A stretch of 64,000 bases of DNA from Erysipelotrichaceae bacterium (GTDB taxonomy: Bacteria > Bacillota_I > Bacilli_A > Erysipelotrichales > Erysipelotrichaceae): the NCBI GenBank assembly GCA_017539025.1, contig JAFYHT010000034.1, forward strand, positions 16,102 to 80,101, given 5' to 3'. The notes beneath the pieces were generated by a model. The model did not search any database. It worked only from the letters and a program-made list of their open reading frames with translations, and was not told the origin of the DNA. The position numbers and the translations under genes are program-made. Shown one piece after another: positions 10,683 through 20,810 of this stretch (the stretch's first letter is position 1; each line of letters starts with the position of its first letter).

Positions 10683-11601
10683 GCGCCAGTCTTATTCTGT
10701 TTTAAAAGAAAGACTGCCTCTATATCTATCTGGTGACACTGAAGAAAAGCTGCTTCGCTATCTCAGTGTCGTACCTGCTGTCTCAGATAACCGTCTGAAG
10801 TCGGCAGCATGCCTTGCTTCTTCTATTTGCAACCAGGAGATCAATAATAATGAGATTCAGGTTGTTACATGGAAAGAAAAACCTAATGCAGGTAAAGATA
10901 TTCATGCACAATATATCTATTCCATTCAAGAAAACGAAATGGCTCATACCCCTTTTGAATTCGAGGAAATGATCTGTGATGATGTGTTAAAAGGAGATAC
11001 GGACGCTTTGCTGCGTCATCTTTCTGGTTCCATACCGGGAAATTTAGGAAAACTGTCAGAAGATGAAGAACGGCAGGCCCGTTATATGTTTGTTACTTCA
11101 ACCGCCGTCGTTTCTAGAACAGCAATAAAAGGAGGTGTGCACAGCGAAACAGCATACTCATTGGCTGATTCCTATTGTCAGAAAATGGATTCTTTACAAT
11201 CCATTGAACAGATATCTGCTTTGATGTGGGAAATGCTCGCTGGATTCTGTGAGGCGGTAAAAGAAGAATCATCATCCAGGAATTATTCTCTGATCATAAA
11301 ATCTTGTTGCAACTATATAAGCAAGCATCTTCACACACGGATCCTTTTATCCGACCTGGCGATTGAATGCGGAATGTCGGAAAGAAGACTGTCAGAGAAA
11401 TTTCTAAAAGAAACCGGCGTACATATCAATGATTTTGTTCATTCTCAAAAATTACATGAAGCAAGACAGTTGCTTCTATATTCTTCCATGGATATCAGCA
11501 ATATCGCTAGTTCATTGGCTTACAGTTCACAAAGCTACTTCACTAGAAAATATCGGGAAGAATATGGTGTTACTCCGTTTGAGGTCAGGTCTAAATCATA
11601 A
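10681..11601 (+). CDS. AraC-family regulator, probably N-terminally truncated
   Basis: A 306-residue reading from the ATG at 10681. The segment from MAHTPFEFEE (ATG at 10939) onward is a typical Bacillota AraC protein: a helical domain with ARYMFVTSTAVVSRTAIKGG, then the DNA-binding domain ending SSQSYFTRKYREEYGVTPFE. Related regulators usually have about 400 residues with an N-terminal sensing region, most of which is missing here. No Shine-Dalgarno sequence or intergenic promoter precedes 10681, and the codon abuts the GH51 remnant on the other strand. The gene may be silent or may start at 10939. It likely once regulated the lost arabinofuranosidase. Confidence 0.65.
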   Translation: MRQSYSVLKERLPLYLSGDTEEKLLRYLSVVPAVSDNRLKSAACLASSICNQEINNNEIQVVTWKEKPNAGKDIHAQYIYSIQENEMAHTPFEFEEMICDDVLKGDTDALLRHLSGSIPGNLGKLSEDEERQARYMFVTSTAVVSRTAIKGGVHSETAYSLADSYCQKMDSLQSIEQISALMWEMLAGFCEAVKEESSSRNYSLIIKSCCNYISKHLHTRILLSDLAIECGMSERRLSEKFLKETGVHINDFVHSQKLHEARQLLLYSSMDISNIASSLAYSSQSYFTRKYREEYGVTPFEVRSKS

Positions 11602-11737
11602 ATAATAGACTCATGATCCCTCTTTAATGAAATCTAAAATGAATAAACATAACTTATAATTTGATGAACAACAACGCTTTCTTGAAAATTAGCGACAGAT
11701 ATAATCGCTTTCTCTATAGGGAAAGCCAACAATGATC

Positions 11738-12907
11738 TTATTGTTTCTTGTAATCTGACCAGTCTTTCCAGGAAACGAAATCGGTATTGCTGATCCTCAT
11801 TGATTCATTCCCCAGATAAAAGACAGCTCCATCTGTATCGCTTCCTCTTTGTTCGATATACTTTCTGACGTTTTTGGAAAGTTTGCTTTCGCTGTCGGAA
11901 TCGCTTTTCACTTCAATCGCATAGGTTTTCTTCCAGTCGGCAATGATATCTACTTCAAAACCGTTGACATCTCTATAATATGTCAGATTACCTTTCCGTC
12001 CCTTGTTTGTCCGGTTTTTCAATAATTCAGATACTGCCATCGTTTCTATGATCGCTCCTTTGTGTCTGCTTAAAATCAGTTCTTCTTTGTTTTCGATCCG
12101 AAGCAAATAACATAACAGACCGCTGTCAATAAAATACAGCTTCGGAGTCTTCACTAGGTTCTTACCCAGTGAGTTGGTATCCGGTTCTAACAGATGAATG
12201 ATATAGGATGACTGCAGGATCGAGATCCAGGATTTGATCGTTACGGCAGATATTTCAACAGCCTTGGCAATCGATTCCATGTTCAGCATCTGTCCACTGT
12301 ATAAGGCACAGACTCGGATAAACTTTCTGAAAGCAGAAAGATTGCTGTTATTGATCTGTTCAGAGATATCCATCTCCAGATAGGTATCGATATAGTTTTC
12401 AAACCAGTCTTCCGGATAATAATGCTTATCTGTATCATAGAAAGGAGTATAAAAACCGCTTAGAGCCTGATCGTAAGCATCTTTTTTCAGAAGCCCGTTT
12501 TCTTTCAGCTCAGATATTGTCAAAGGCAACAGTTCCACCTGGCCGATTCTTCCGGATAAAGATTCCTTGATATTCTTCTTCAGGCGAAACTGACTTGATC
12601 CGGTCAGGATAAAAGAGCCCGGCTTCATATTTTCTTCGTCGATATGGTATTTGATCGCATCGAAGATCTCCGGAACCTTCTGTGCCTCATCAATCACAGC
12701 ACCATCCGGGAACGCCAGCAGGAAATCTATCGGGTTTGCTTTCGCCAATTCTCTGAGATTCTTATCATCAAAAGAGACATATCTCTTTTCCGGAAACATC
12801 TGTTTTGCCAAAGTAGACTTGCCAGACTGCCTCGGGCCTGTGATCGCCACAGCCGGAAACTGCTCTGCCATTCTCAATACTGCTTTTTCTGCTTCTCGTC
12901 TGATCAT
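11738..12907 (-). CDS. AAA-type ATPase with DUF4143 domain
   Basis: A 389-residue protein of the widespread ATP-binding/DUF4143 family. Visible motifs are Walker A GPRQSGKSTLAKQ near residue 24, the Walker B-like AVIDEAQKVPE near 70, and a sensor-like FILTGSSQF near 98. The C-terminal DUF4143 half includes YYRDVNGFEVDIIADWKKTYAIEVK, a PD-(D/E)xK nuclease-like D...EVK core. Biochemical function is not established for the family. AGGAGA precedes the ATG. Three 23-bp direct repeats lie just upstream. It stands alone between the broken AraC locus and a recombinase, in keeping with the accessory distribution of this family. Confidence 0.88.
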   Translation of the reverse strand: MIRREAEKAVLRMAEQFPAVAITGPRQSGKSTLAKQMFPEKRYVSFDDKNLRELAKANPIDFLLAFPDGAVIDEAQKVPEIFDAIKYHIDEENMKPGSFILTGSSQFRLKKNIKESLSGRIGQVELLPLTISELKENGLLKKDAYDQALSGFYTPFYDTDKHYYPEDWFENYIDTYLEMDISEQINNSNLSAFRKFIRVCALYSGQMLNMESIAKAVEISAVTIKSWISILQSSYIIHLLEPDTNSLGKNLVKTPKLYFIDSGLLCYLLRIENKEELILSRHKGAIIETMAVSELLKNRTNKGRKGNLTYYRDVNGFEVDIIADWKKTYAIEVKSDSDSESKLSKNVRKYIEQRGSDTDGAVFYLGNESMRISNTDFVSWKDWSDYKKQ

Positions 12908-12920
12908 ATACCATTCTCCT

Positions 12921-12989
12921 GAATTCCTAAGTTTAGTATATCAGAATTCCAAAGTATTATATACATAAATTCCAAAGTTTAAATAAACG
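12921..12989 (-). repeat. Three 23-bp direct repeats upstream of DUF4143 ATPase
   Basis: Copies begin at 12921, 12944 and 12967, exactly 23 bp apart. Their shared core is GAATTCCnAAGT, with one substitution (AAATTCC) in the third copy. The array ends 14 bp before the ATPase start codon and contains minus-strand -10-like sequences (TATAAT, TATACT). Two helical turns of spacing suggests repeated binding on one DNA face, so this looks like an operator set controlling the ATPase gene. Confidence 0.6.
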
Positions 12990-13068
12990 TTGCTTCTGAT
13001 CTTTTGCAAAGTGTGCTCTTTCTGCAAATGTTTGTATACACGAAATAATCAACATTGGTCGTTTGCAA

Positions 13069-13632
13069 TCATTTTTTCTCAAATCTTTTTATTATTCTGT
13101 AAAGCGTCTGTCTGCTCACGTTGAGTTTCTTACACATATACTTCTGGGTGATATCCCCGGCTTTCCATTGTTTGTATAATTGTTCAAATTCATATTTATC
13201 ATATGGTTTAGGAATTCTTCCTTTATAAACGCCTTTGGATTTGGCAATAGCTATGCCCTCTGCCTGTCTTTGTCTGATCTGAGACCTTTCCAGATCTGCC
13301 ATAGCAGCAAACACCGTCAGCATGAATTTGCCTTGAGGTGTATCGGTATCGATATTCTCTTTCTGAGAGACAAAACCGACACCTTTTTCTTTCAGCTCAT
13401 CGACAATATTTAACAAATCCTTAGTTGATCTTGCCAGTCTTGATATGGATTCTACACAGACGATATCCCCTTTCCTGACAAACTTCAGCATCTCTTCTAA
13501 TCCGGGTCTGTTACGATCTTTTCCAGATAGCATATCAGAAAATACTTCTTCGCAACCCATTTCTTTCAAAATATCGACCTGCCTGGCCGGATTTTGTTCA
13601 TCAGTTGAGCATCTATAATATCCTACTCTCAT
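13069..13632 (-). CDS. Serine recombinase (resolvase/invertase family)
   Basis: A 187-residue small serine recombinase. The catalytic serine is S9 in YYRCSTDEQN, and the conserved SRLARST and MADLERSQIRQRQAEG segments follow. The C-terminus ends with a Hin-type helix-turn-helix (ITQKYMCKKLNVSRQTLYRII). Length and order match resolvases and invertases. AGGAGG lies 8 bases before the ATG. No transposase, invertible gene or obvious paired crossover sites were recognised nearby, so it is probably a relic of a transposon or plasmid, though it could act on a site in the adjoining AT-rich gap. Confidence 0.9.
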   Translation of the reverse strand: MRVGYYRCSTDEQNPARQVDILKEMGCEEVFSDMLSGKDRNRPGLEEMLKFVRKGDIVCVESISRLARSTKDLLNIVDELKEKGVGFVSQKENIDTDTPQGKFMLTVFAAMADLERSQIRQRQAEGIAIAKSKGVYKGRIPKPYDKYEFEQLYKQWKAGDITQKYMCKKLNVSRQTLYRIIKRFEKK

Positions 13633-13787
13633 CAGAAAAGCCTCCTAATGTATCATTTAAATCAAAATTTTCTTATATACATTATTGTATCACACGGGTA
13701 TATGAAAACTTATTTATTTTACATATCACTAGGATGCCCGTTTGAGTATACTTCAAAAGCACAATAATGTAATACTACATAAACAAA

Positions 13788-15253
<1,466 letters not shown>

Positions 15254-15263
15254 TCAACTCCTC

Positions 15264-16253
15264 TTATTGTTGCGCTAATGCGCAATCTACTGCTTCTTTC
15301 ATGATATCCAGAACCATCAGTAATTCTTCATCTTTAATATATTTGTCCTGTCCATCAAAGATCTCTCTAAACAGATTCTCATACAGGAGTCCGTAATTGC
15401 TGTCAAGCATCTTAACTTTTTCATTATGCTCAACACCGTTTTCATCAAAATAAGACAGATCACCGAAAACCTCTGCACTCTGACCGCCCTCAGAGATATG
15501 CCCTACCTGCGGAAGTATAAGAGAGCCTTTGGTGCCATGTACGATAAATCTCGGGGATGAGATCTTTACATAGTAGCTGGTTTTGACTGTAACCTTCTTT
15601 CTCCCATAGAAAAAATCTATATCGAAATAATCATCGCATCCGCCGGGATTATGCATCGATCTGACATCATATACAACTCTATCTGGTTTCCCGTTTAAAG
15701 AGATCATCTGATCGATTGTATGCACACCCATTCCGTAGACATACATCGGTTTGGACGAATCGCGGTTTGGCCTGTAGTAATCATAATGAGATTCAAGTTC
15801 CAGAACATCTCCCAGTACGCCTTTTTCCAAAACCGATTTTAAAGTCAGGAAATCACCATCAAATCTTCTATTCTGATTTACATCTGCAATCAGTCCTTTT
15901 TCCTTTGCATACGCAAGAATTTCTTCGGCCTCTTTCTTAGAATGAGAGATTGGCTTCTCAATTAATACATTCTTTCCCAACTCCAGAAACATCATGGCAT
16001 AAGGATAATGCGTCGCATCCGGTGTCCCGATCACAACAAGATTCACTTCAGGATCGTTTTTGATTTCTTCAATATCTTCTGTAATATACAGATCGGGATA
16101 ATCATTTTCAATTTCTGGATCCAATATACGGTCTTCATGTCTTCTGTAAACGTATTTAATTATGACGTTTTCCATGTTCCTGGAATATGGCAGATGATAT
16201 TGCAATATTGCTCTGCCAAATCCAAGATAAGCAATCACAAGCTTTTTATCCAT
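15264..16253 (-). CDS. Gfo/Idh/MocA oxidoreductase, YhhX-like
   Basis: A 329-residue NAD(P)-dependent sugar oxidoreductase. The N-terminal Rossmann domain starts IAYLGFGRAILQYHLPY; the nucleotide-domain hallmark EKP is in VLIEKPISHS, and QNRRFDGDFLT plus ESHYDYYRP are characteristic of the E. coli YhhX group. The ATG at 16253 has AAAGGAGAG upstream and overlaps the previous gene by 8 bases, so translation is coupled; an 8-residue longer reading is less likely. The pair with 16246-17232 between a PTS permease and a phospho-glucosidase suggests oxidation and epimerisation or elimination at the sugar moiety. The exact substrate is unknown. Confidence 0.9.
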   Translation of the reverse strand: MDKKLVIAYLGFGRAILQYHLPYSRNMENVIIKYVYRRHEDRILDPEIENDYPDLYITEDIEEIKNDPEVNLVVIGTPDATHYPYAMMFLELGKNVLIEKPISHSKKEAEEILAYAKEKGLIADVNQNRRFDGDFLTLKSVLEKGVLGDVLELESHYDYYRPNRDSSKPMYVYGMGVHTIDQMISLNGKPDRVVYDVRSMHNPGGCDDYFDIDFFYGRKKVTVKTSYYVKISSPRFIVHGTKGSLILPQVGHISEGGQSAEVFGDLSYFDENGVEHNEKVKMLDSNYGLLYENLFREIFDGQDKYIKDEELLMVLDIMKEAVDCALAQQ

Positions 16254-17232
16254 ATACTCTCTCCTTTGCCTGATCAATAACGTTCATAACATTTAATGTC
16301 TGTTTCTTCAGCTTCATATATTCGGCTGTTTGCGTATTACGAATAATATCGGCAAACTCTTTGATCTCATATGCCAGGCGCTCATGCAGAACTCTTTCAT
16401 TCAAATCAAAGTGTTGTCTTTCACCTTCGTTTGTTTTGATTTCAAAGCCTTGCAGAAGATGAGTTGTGGAATCCGAATGAATATATCCTTTGTCTCCCTG
16501 TATGTTGATACAGCTTGGAGCTGAACAGTCTTTCGCCGCAATTGCCGACACACAGAAAGAAGGATATTTCAGAAACAAGATCCCTGAAGTATCAATGTTT
16601 CTTTCGATATTCGGATAATACTCCACTTTGTCCGGTTTACCAAACAATCCAACCAGAAAATGAATATTATAAACTCCCATATCCATTAAAGATCCGCCTC
16701 CTTTTTTTGGATCAAAAGCAGGAAGTATCACTCCGGTTTTAAAATCATCATACCTACGCGAATACTTTGAAACATTCAATTCTACAATCTTGATATCCCC
16801 AATCTTATCAATCATGTTTCTGATCTCTTTGTAATTTGGGAAATGTATATTTGGTATTGCTTCAAAAAGAAACCTATTGTTTTCTTCTGCGATTTCAAAC
16901 AATTCTTCGGCTTCCTTTTCACTTGAACAGAAAGGTTTTTCAACAATTACATGTTTCCCCTTTTCCATAGCTTTTTTGGCAAATCCATAATGCAAACTGT
17001 TTGGAAGCGCTACATATACCACATCTACATGATCGTCGTTTAACAGCTCGTCATAATTCGTATAGATCTTCTCGAGCGAATATTCCTGTTTCAGTTTCTC
17101 CATTACAGGCAAATCAGCTTCCTGACCGAAAATACAATACGGAATAACATCATCTACAAATGTGGAAGATAACAGAAAGTCCGGAGCGATCGTGCCTGCA
17201 CCAAGAATTGCAACATTGATTCTACTATTCAT
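16246..17232 (-). CDS. Gfo/Idh/MocA oxidoreductase
   Basis: A 328-residue dehydrogenase of the Gfo/Idh/MocA family, only distantly related to its downstream partner. The Rossmann glycine motif is VAILGAGTIAP, the EKP motif is VIVEKPFCSS, and the substrate domain contains GGGSLMDMGVYNIHF with an aspartate and histidine in the positions usually involved in catalysis. Such proteins oxidise or reduce sugars, inositols or sugar acids with a retained or exchanged nicotinamide cofactor. The ATG at 17232 is used with AAGGAAA upstream; a 43-residue in-frame extension overlaps the permease gene and is not credible. Confidence 0.88.
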   Translation of the reverse strand: MNSRINVAILGAGTIAPDFLLSSTFVDDVIPYCIFGQEADLPVMEKLKQEYSLEKIYTNYDELLNDDHVDVVYVALPNSLHYGFAKKAMEKGKHVIVEKPFCSSEKEAEELFEIAEENNRFLFEAIPNIHFPNYKEIRNMIDKIGDIKIVELNVSKYSRRYDDFKTGVILPAFDPKKGGGSLMDMGVYNIHFLVGLFGKPDKVEYYPNIERNIDTSGILFLKYPSFCVSAIAAKDCSAPSCINIQGDKGYIHSDSTTHLLQGFEIKTNEGERQHFDLNERVLHERLAYEIKEFADIIRNTQTAEYMKLKKQTLNVMNVIDQAKERVYG

Positions 17233-17302
17233 ATTTCCAATTTCCTTTCTTTTTAAAAAAGGGGATGACTCTTTGTAGAGTTCCCCCTTAAAACTACAGA
17301 GT

Positions 17303-18658
17303 CTATTTTTCTTCGTCTTTATAGAAGATCGAGACAGATAAGAAGCAGCACCCGATTGCAATTGCTACACCAATTAGAGCTTTAACAAAATTGTTTCCGC
17401 CATTTGGATCAATAAATATTGGCAGAGTTGTCAACGACGGGCCTGCAACAGCAAACGCCTTAATGCCCATCAAGCCGATGATGCATCCGCTGAAGAAACA
17501 TCCAACCATTGTGCCAATCAAAGTTCTTCTGTTTGGCATTGTAATTGAATATAGAGTCGGTTCTTGAACGGAAGTCAGGCTTGTGATCAAACATTGAAGT
17601 GCAGTTCTTCTCTTTGCCGGATCCTTCGTTCTGAAAGCTACCGCCAGACAAGTTCCTGCTTCACCAAGGTTATGTGCCAATGAAGCGGGCAGATATAATA
17701 ACTCACAACCAACTGCTGCCATAGTTGAAACTGTGTAAGGAACAAGCGCTTTATGCATGCCTGTACCGATCATTATCGGAAGAATAGCTGCAAGCACACC
17801 AGTAGCTAACCAACCAAGCTTAGAATTAAACCATAAGATGGCGTTCGTGATCACATCACCAACGGTAATACCGATCGGACCAAGAAGCAGCAAAGTAACA
17901 GGAACGGTCACGATCATCGTGATCAAAGGAACCAGCACCTGTTGCAAAGCGGCAGGAACATATTTTGTCGCAAGCTTCTCCATAAACGAATACAGGAATA
18001 CGCACAGAATTGCCGGGAATACCTGATAAGCATACTGAACGTTTCTTAACGGCAAACCGAACAGTGTGGCTCCTGCACCCAGCTGACTCGTCATAGACGG
18101 AATAACCAATGCAGATACACAAGCAAGAGCGAGTAGTTTATTACATTTGAGTTTTTCAGCAGTTGTTATTGCTACAGCGAGCGGCAAGAAATAATATGCA
18201 GCATCCGCAATTGAACTGATGATCGAATACGTTGAAGAAGAGTTATTTAAGCCAAACGCCCCCATGATGGAGAGCAAGGCTTTCAGCATACCGCTTCCGA
18301 TCAGATAAGGAATAAGCGGCTGGAAGATGCTGAACATGTAATCAAGAACAACATCACCTATCTTTCTGTTTTTTACAGGAATATCATCATCCGGAACCTC
18401 ACCGCCTGCAGTTATTCCCTGTTTGACAATCTCGTCGTAAACAAATTTGACATCTGTACCGATAACGACCTGGAATTGTGCATTGACAATAACCTTTAAT
18501 ACTCCATCGATTGCCTCAACAGCCTTTGCATCTGCCTTGGACTCATCTTTCAACACAAATCTCAGTCTCGTCTGACAGTGAACCAGAGAAGAAACATTTT
18601 CTTTTCCGCCAATCTTATCAAGAATCTCATCTGCTAATGCTTTATAATCCTTTTTCAT
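17303..18658 (-). CDS. PTS beta-glucoside-type permease, EIIBC
   Basis: A 451-residue EIIBC protein with the EIIB phosphocysteine at C28 (SSLVHCQTRLRF) and a hydrophobic EIIC domain (about residues 105-445) ending just after FLSVSIF. No EIIA domain is present. It is a paralogue of the permease at 294-1661 with the same domain order. The ATG at 18658 follows AAAGGG. It is the first gene of an operon continuing into two oxidoreductases and a 6-phospho-beta-glucosidase, which points to an unusual beta-glucoside or glycoconjugate as substrate. A LacI-type regulator is divergent. Confidence 0.92.
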   Translation of the reverse strand: MKKDYKALADEILDKIGGKENVSSLVHCQTRLRFVLKDESKADAKAVEAIDGVLKVIVNAQFQVVIGTDVKFVYDEIVKQGITAGGEVPDDDIPVKNRKIGDVVLDYMFSIFQPLIPYLIGSGMLKALLSIMGAFGLNNSSSTYSIISSIADAAYYFLPLAVAITTAEKLKCNKLLALACVSALVIPSMTSQLGAGATLFGLPLRNVQYAYQVFPAILCVFLYSFMEKLATKYVPAALQQVLVPLITMIVTVPVTLLLLGPIGITVGDVITNAILWFNSKLGWLATGVLAAILPIMIGTGMHKALVPYTVSTMAAVGCELLYLPASLAHNLGEAGTCLAVAFRTKDPAKRRTALQCLITSLTSVQEPTLYSITMPNRRTLIGTMVGCFFSGCIIGLMGIKAFAVAGPSLTTLPIFIDPNGGNNFVKALIGVAIAIGCCFLSVSIFYKDEEK

Positions 18659-18679
18659 ATTTTTCCCTTTCTTAACTAT

Positions 18680-18741
18680 GTGTAACTTTTACGCGCGCTG
18701 TTTACACCCTTATAGTAGCAACAGAGACAAACAAAAAACAA
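18680..18741 (-). promoter_or_regulatory. Promoter and likely LacI-type operator of PTS/oxidoreductase operon
   Basis: On the minus strand TTGTTT (18736-18741), an 18-bp spacer and TACTAT (18712-18717) make a plausible sigma-A promoter. Immediately downstream, over the expected start of transcription, lies an imperfect inverted repeat 18680-18707 with GTGTAA / TTACAC arms around a GCGCGC core, fitting LacI-family operators with a central CG. Two further direct repeats, AGCAAC(AC)TGTTTCAT, lie at about 18741 and 18766. Confidence 0.5.
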
Positions 18742-18855
18742 GCAACTGTTTCATCTAATTTTGAGCAACACTGTTTCATTCTTATTCTATTATTATCTTT
18801 TGTTGCATAATAATTGCTCATAATATATATTATTGTTAAGAAAACAGGAGTAAAA

Positions 18856-19863
18856 ATGTCAAACAGTAAAGTCGTTTCAATTAGAGATATCGCAAAAAAA
18901 TGCAACGTTTCCCCTTCTACCGTTTCCCGTGTAATCAATAACAAAGGGCGGATCTCAAAAGAGAAACGTCAGATGATATTAAAGGCGATAGAAGACTCAG
19001 GTTATACCGTTGCGCAAAACAATAAGAAGATATTCAGCAGCAATATTATCGGTTTGCTCTTTCCCCGTCTGATAACATTCTTTTATCCTCATTTGATAGA
19101 TGAACTGGAAATTGCTCTGCTAAAAAACGGCTATTCCCCTGTGATCATGCTTCACAACGACGATGTGGAAACCGAAAACAATTGTCTCAACATTTTTGCG
19201 GAATTGGATATTAAAGGTTTAATTATGGTTCCAGCCACCAGAGCAATTCCTGAAAACTTTAACGAAGCACTATCTGATATTCCTGCTGTTTTTGTCAATG
19301 TCGATCATAAGGATTCTTATTACACTATCAATTCCGACCAGTTTTACGGAGGACAGCTGGCAGCTCTTGAATTTATAAACAAAGGCTGTAAAAAACCACT
19401 GATCATCTGTCGCCGTAACAGTTCAGCTATAAGCAATTTGAGAGTCGAAGGCTTTATAGATATATTTAACAGAAATAATATCAAGATCAGAAAAGAAAAC
19501 ATTCTTACATGCAACAGAAATAAAGGATCATTCTCCGAGGCAAAAGATTTAATCAAATACGCATACATCAGCGGCTTAGAATTTGACTGCGTTTTTGCCG
19601 ACTCGGATTGGAAAGCGTTCGGATCTTTGGTTGCGCTGCAGGAACTAGGTTACAGAATACCAGAAGAAATCAAAATAATCGGATATGATGATTCAGACAT
19701 TACAAAGTTTACATTTCTTCCGATTACATCAATATCTCAGGAATTACCGGAGTTTTCAAAAAGAACTGTTGATTTGTTATTGTCGTTAATCCATAATAAC
19801 AAATCTGAGATAACTGAAAATAACACAATATCTGTGTCATTAAAAAGCAGACAAACGACCTAG
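18856..19863 (+). CDS. LacI-family transcriptional regulator
   Basis: A 335-residue LacI/GalR repressor. The N-terminal helix-turn-helix and hinge are clear (SIRDIAKKCNVSPSTVSRVI, residues about 8-27), followed by a periplasmic-binding-like sugar sensor with FVNVDHKDSYYTINSDQFYGG in outline and the C-terminal IGYDDSDITKFTFLPITSI motif. The ATG at 18856 follows CAGGAG by 5 bases. It is divergent from the PTS/oxidoreductase/GH1 operon with a LacI-like operator between, so it is the likely repressor of that operon and possibly of itself. Confidence 0.93.
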   Translation: MSNSKVVSIRDIAKKCNVSPSTVSRVINNKGRISKEKRQMILKAIEDSGYTVAQNNKKIFSSNIIGLLFPRLITFFYPHLIDELEIALLKNGYSPVIMLHNDDVETENNCLNIFAELDIKGLIMVPATRAIPENFNEALSDIPAVFVNVDHKDSYYTINSDQFYGGQLAALEFINKGCKKPLIICRRNSSAISNLRVEGFIDIFNRNNIKIRKENILTCNRNKGSFSEAKDLIKYAYISGLEFDCVFADSDWKAFGSLVALQELGYRIPEEIKIIGYDDSDITKFTFLPITSISQELPEFSKRTVDLLLSLIHNNKSEITENNTISVSLKSRQTT

Positions 19864-20062
19864 TTTGTTTTCAAAAAAACCATTTCATTTTCAGTTTGAT
19901 ATCGCTTTTTCAAAAACAATACTATATTTCTTTTAACCGTACCTAAACGGAACATTTCTGTTACGAAAGCATTCCCCCGTCACTACCCCAGCGAAACTAT
20001 GAAAACACCGTCTAAATGGACTATACCTCAAAGGAACATAATTAAAGATCTTTGTAATCAAA

Positions 20063-20080
20063 AAGATCCCGAAGGATCTT
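20063..20080 (-). terminator. Terminator of SGNH hydrolase gene, UUCG loop
   Basis: On the minus strand a 7-bp stem AAGATCC / GGATCTT closes the very stable tetraloop TTCG within C(UUCG)G and runs into TTTTTGATT, 28 bases after the stop of the hydrolase gene. Confidence 0.8.
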
Positions 20081-20108
20081 CTGATATAAAACAATAATCA
20101 GTATTTTC

Positions 20109-20771
20109 CTACAGATTCTGACAGATATATTCTGTGATCTTCTGATTGCCCAGTTCGTTTGGATGAACTCCATCCACGAACCAGTCTTCATGTCCTGCCG
20201 TATATTCATGAAGATCAATCAGTCTGAGACCTTTTCTTTCTGCAGTTTCTTTTACGATGCGATAGATCGGCCCATCGATATTGTTCATATCGATGTCAAA
20301 ATCGACGACCCCTGTCTTCCTGTCAACAAAACAGGAAGGAGGGCTCATCAGGATGACTTCTGATCCTTCCGATAATCCCATATATTCTGAAACGAACTGA
20401 TCAAGTTCTTTTTCATAACGCTTCTCATTCCAGTTGTATGGCTTAGCATCATTGGTCCCTAACATGATCAGATAGATATCCGCCTTGAGGTCTTTTGAGA
20501 TCTGATAGAACTTATCTGCCTTATAGGGATAATCTCCCTCATCCTGTAAAGTCCTGCCGCTGATCCCATAGTTGAGTACCTGATATTCACCATTCAGTTT
20601 TTCTTCCAGGAAATATTCCCAGGTCTTTTCTTTCTTTCCTGAAACACCTGCACCGAAGGTGATGCTGTCGCCAAGACAGGCGATGTGTTTCCTGTTTTCA
20701 TCCACCTTTGGTGTCTTTGGCACCGCCAGATATTTCAACACCAGATATTCGATCTTTTTTCTGAAACTCAT
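20109..20771 (-). CDS. SGNH/GDSL-family hydrolase
   Basis: A 220-residue esterase/lipase-like hydrolase. Block I is CLGDSITFGAG with the nucleophile serine near residue 35, block II contains the glycine of NYGISG, block III the asparagine of LGTNDAK, and block V is DGVHPNELG with the catalytic histidine, so the SGNH set is complete. There is no signal peptide, so it should act in the cytoplasm. Candidate roles are deacetylation of acetylated sugars or lysophospholipid hydrolysis, which sequence alone cannot separate. The gene stands alone with its own terminator. Confidence 0.9.
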   Translation of the reverse strand: MSFRKKIEYLVLKYLAVPKTPKVDENRKHIACLGDSITFGAGVSGKKEKTWEYFLEEKLNGEYQVLNYGISGRTLQDEGDYPYKADKFYQISKDLKADIYLIMLGTNDAKPYNWNEKRYEKELDQFVSEYMGLSEGSEVILMSPPSCFVDRKTGVVDFDIDMNNIDGPIYRIVKETAERKGLRLIDLHEYTAGHEDWFVDGVHPNELGNQKITEYICQNL

Positions 20772-20810
20772 ATGCTTAAATCCTCATTGTTCTTTCTGTT
20801 TTGTATTCTA

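Noticed and set aside
11708..11727. Near-perfect 20-bp palindrome between the AraC and ATPase genes
   Set aside because: It lies between convergent genes without T runs; neither a terminator nor an operator role is convincing.
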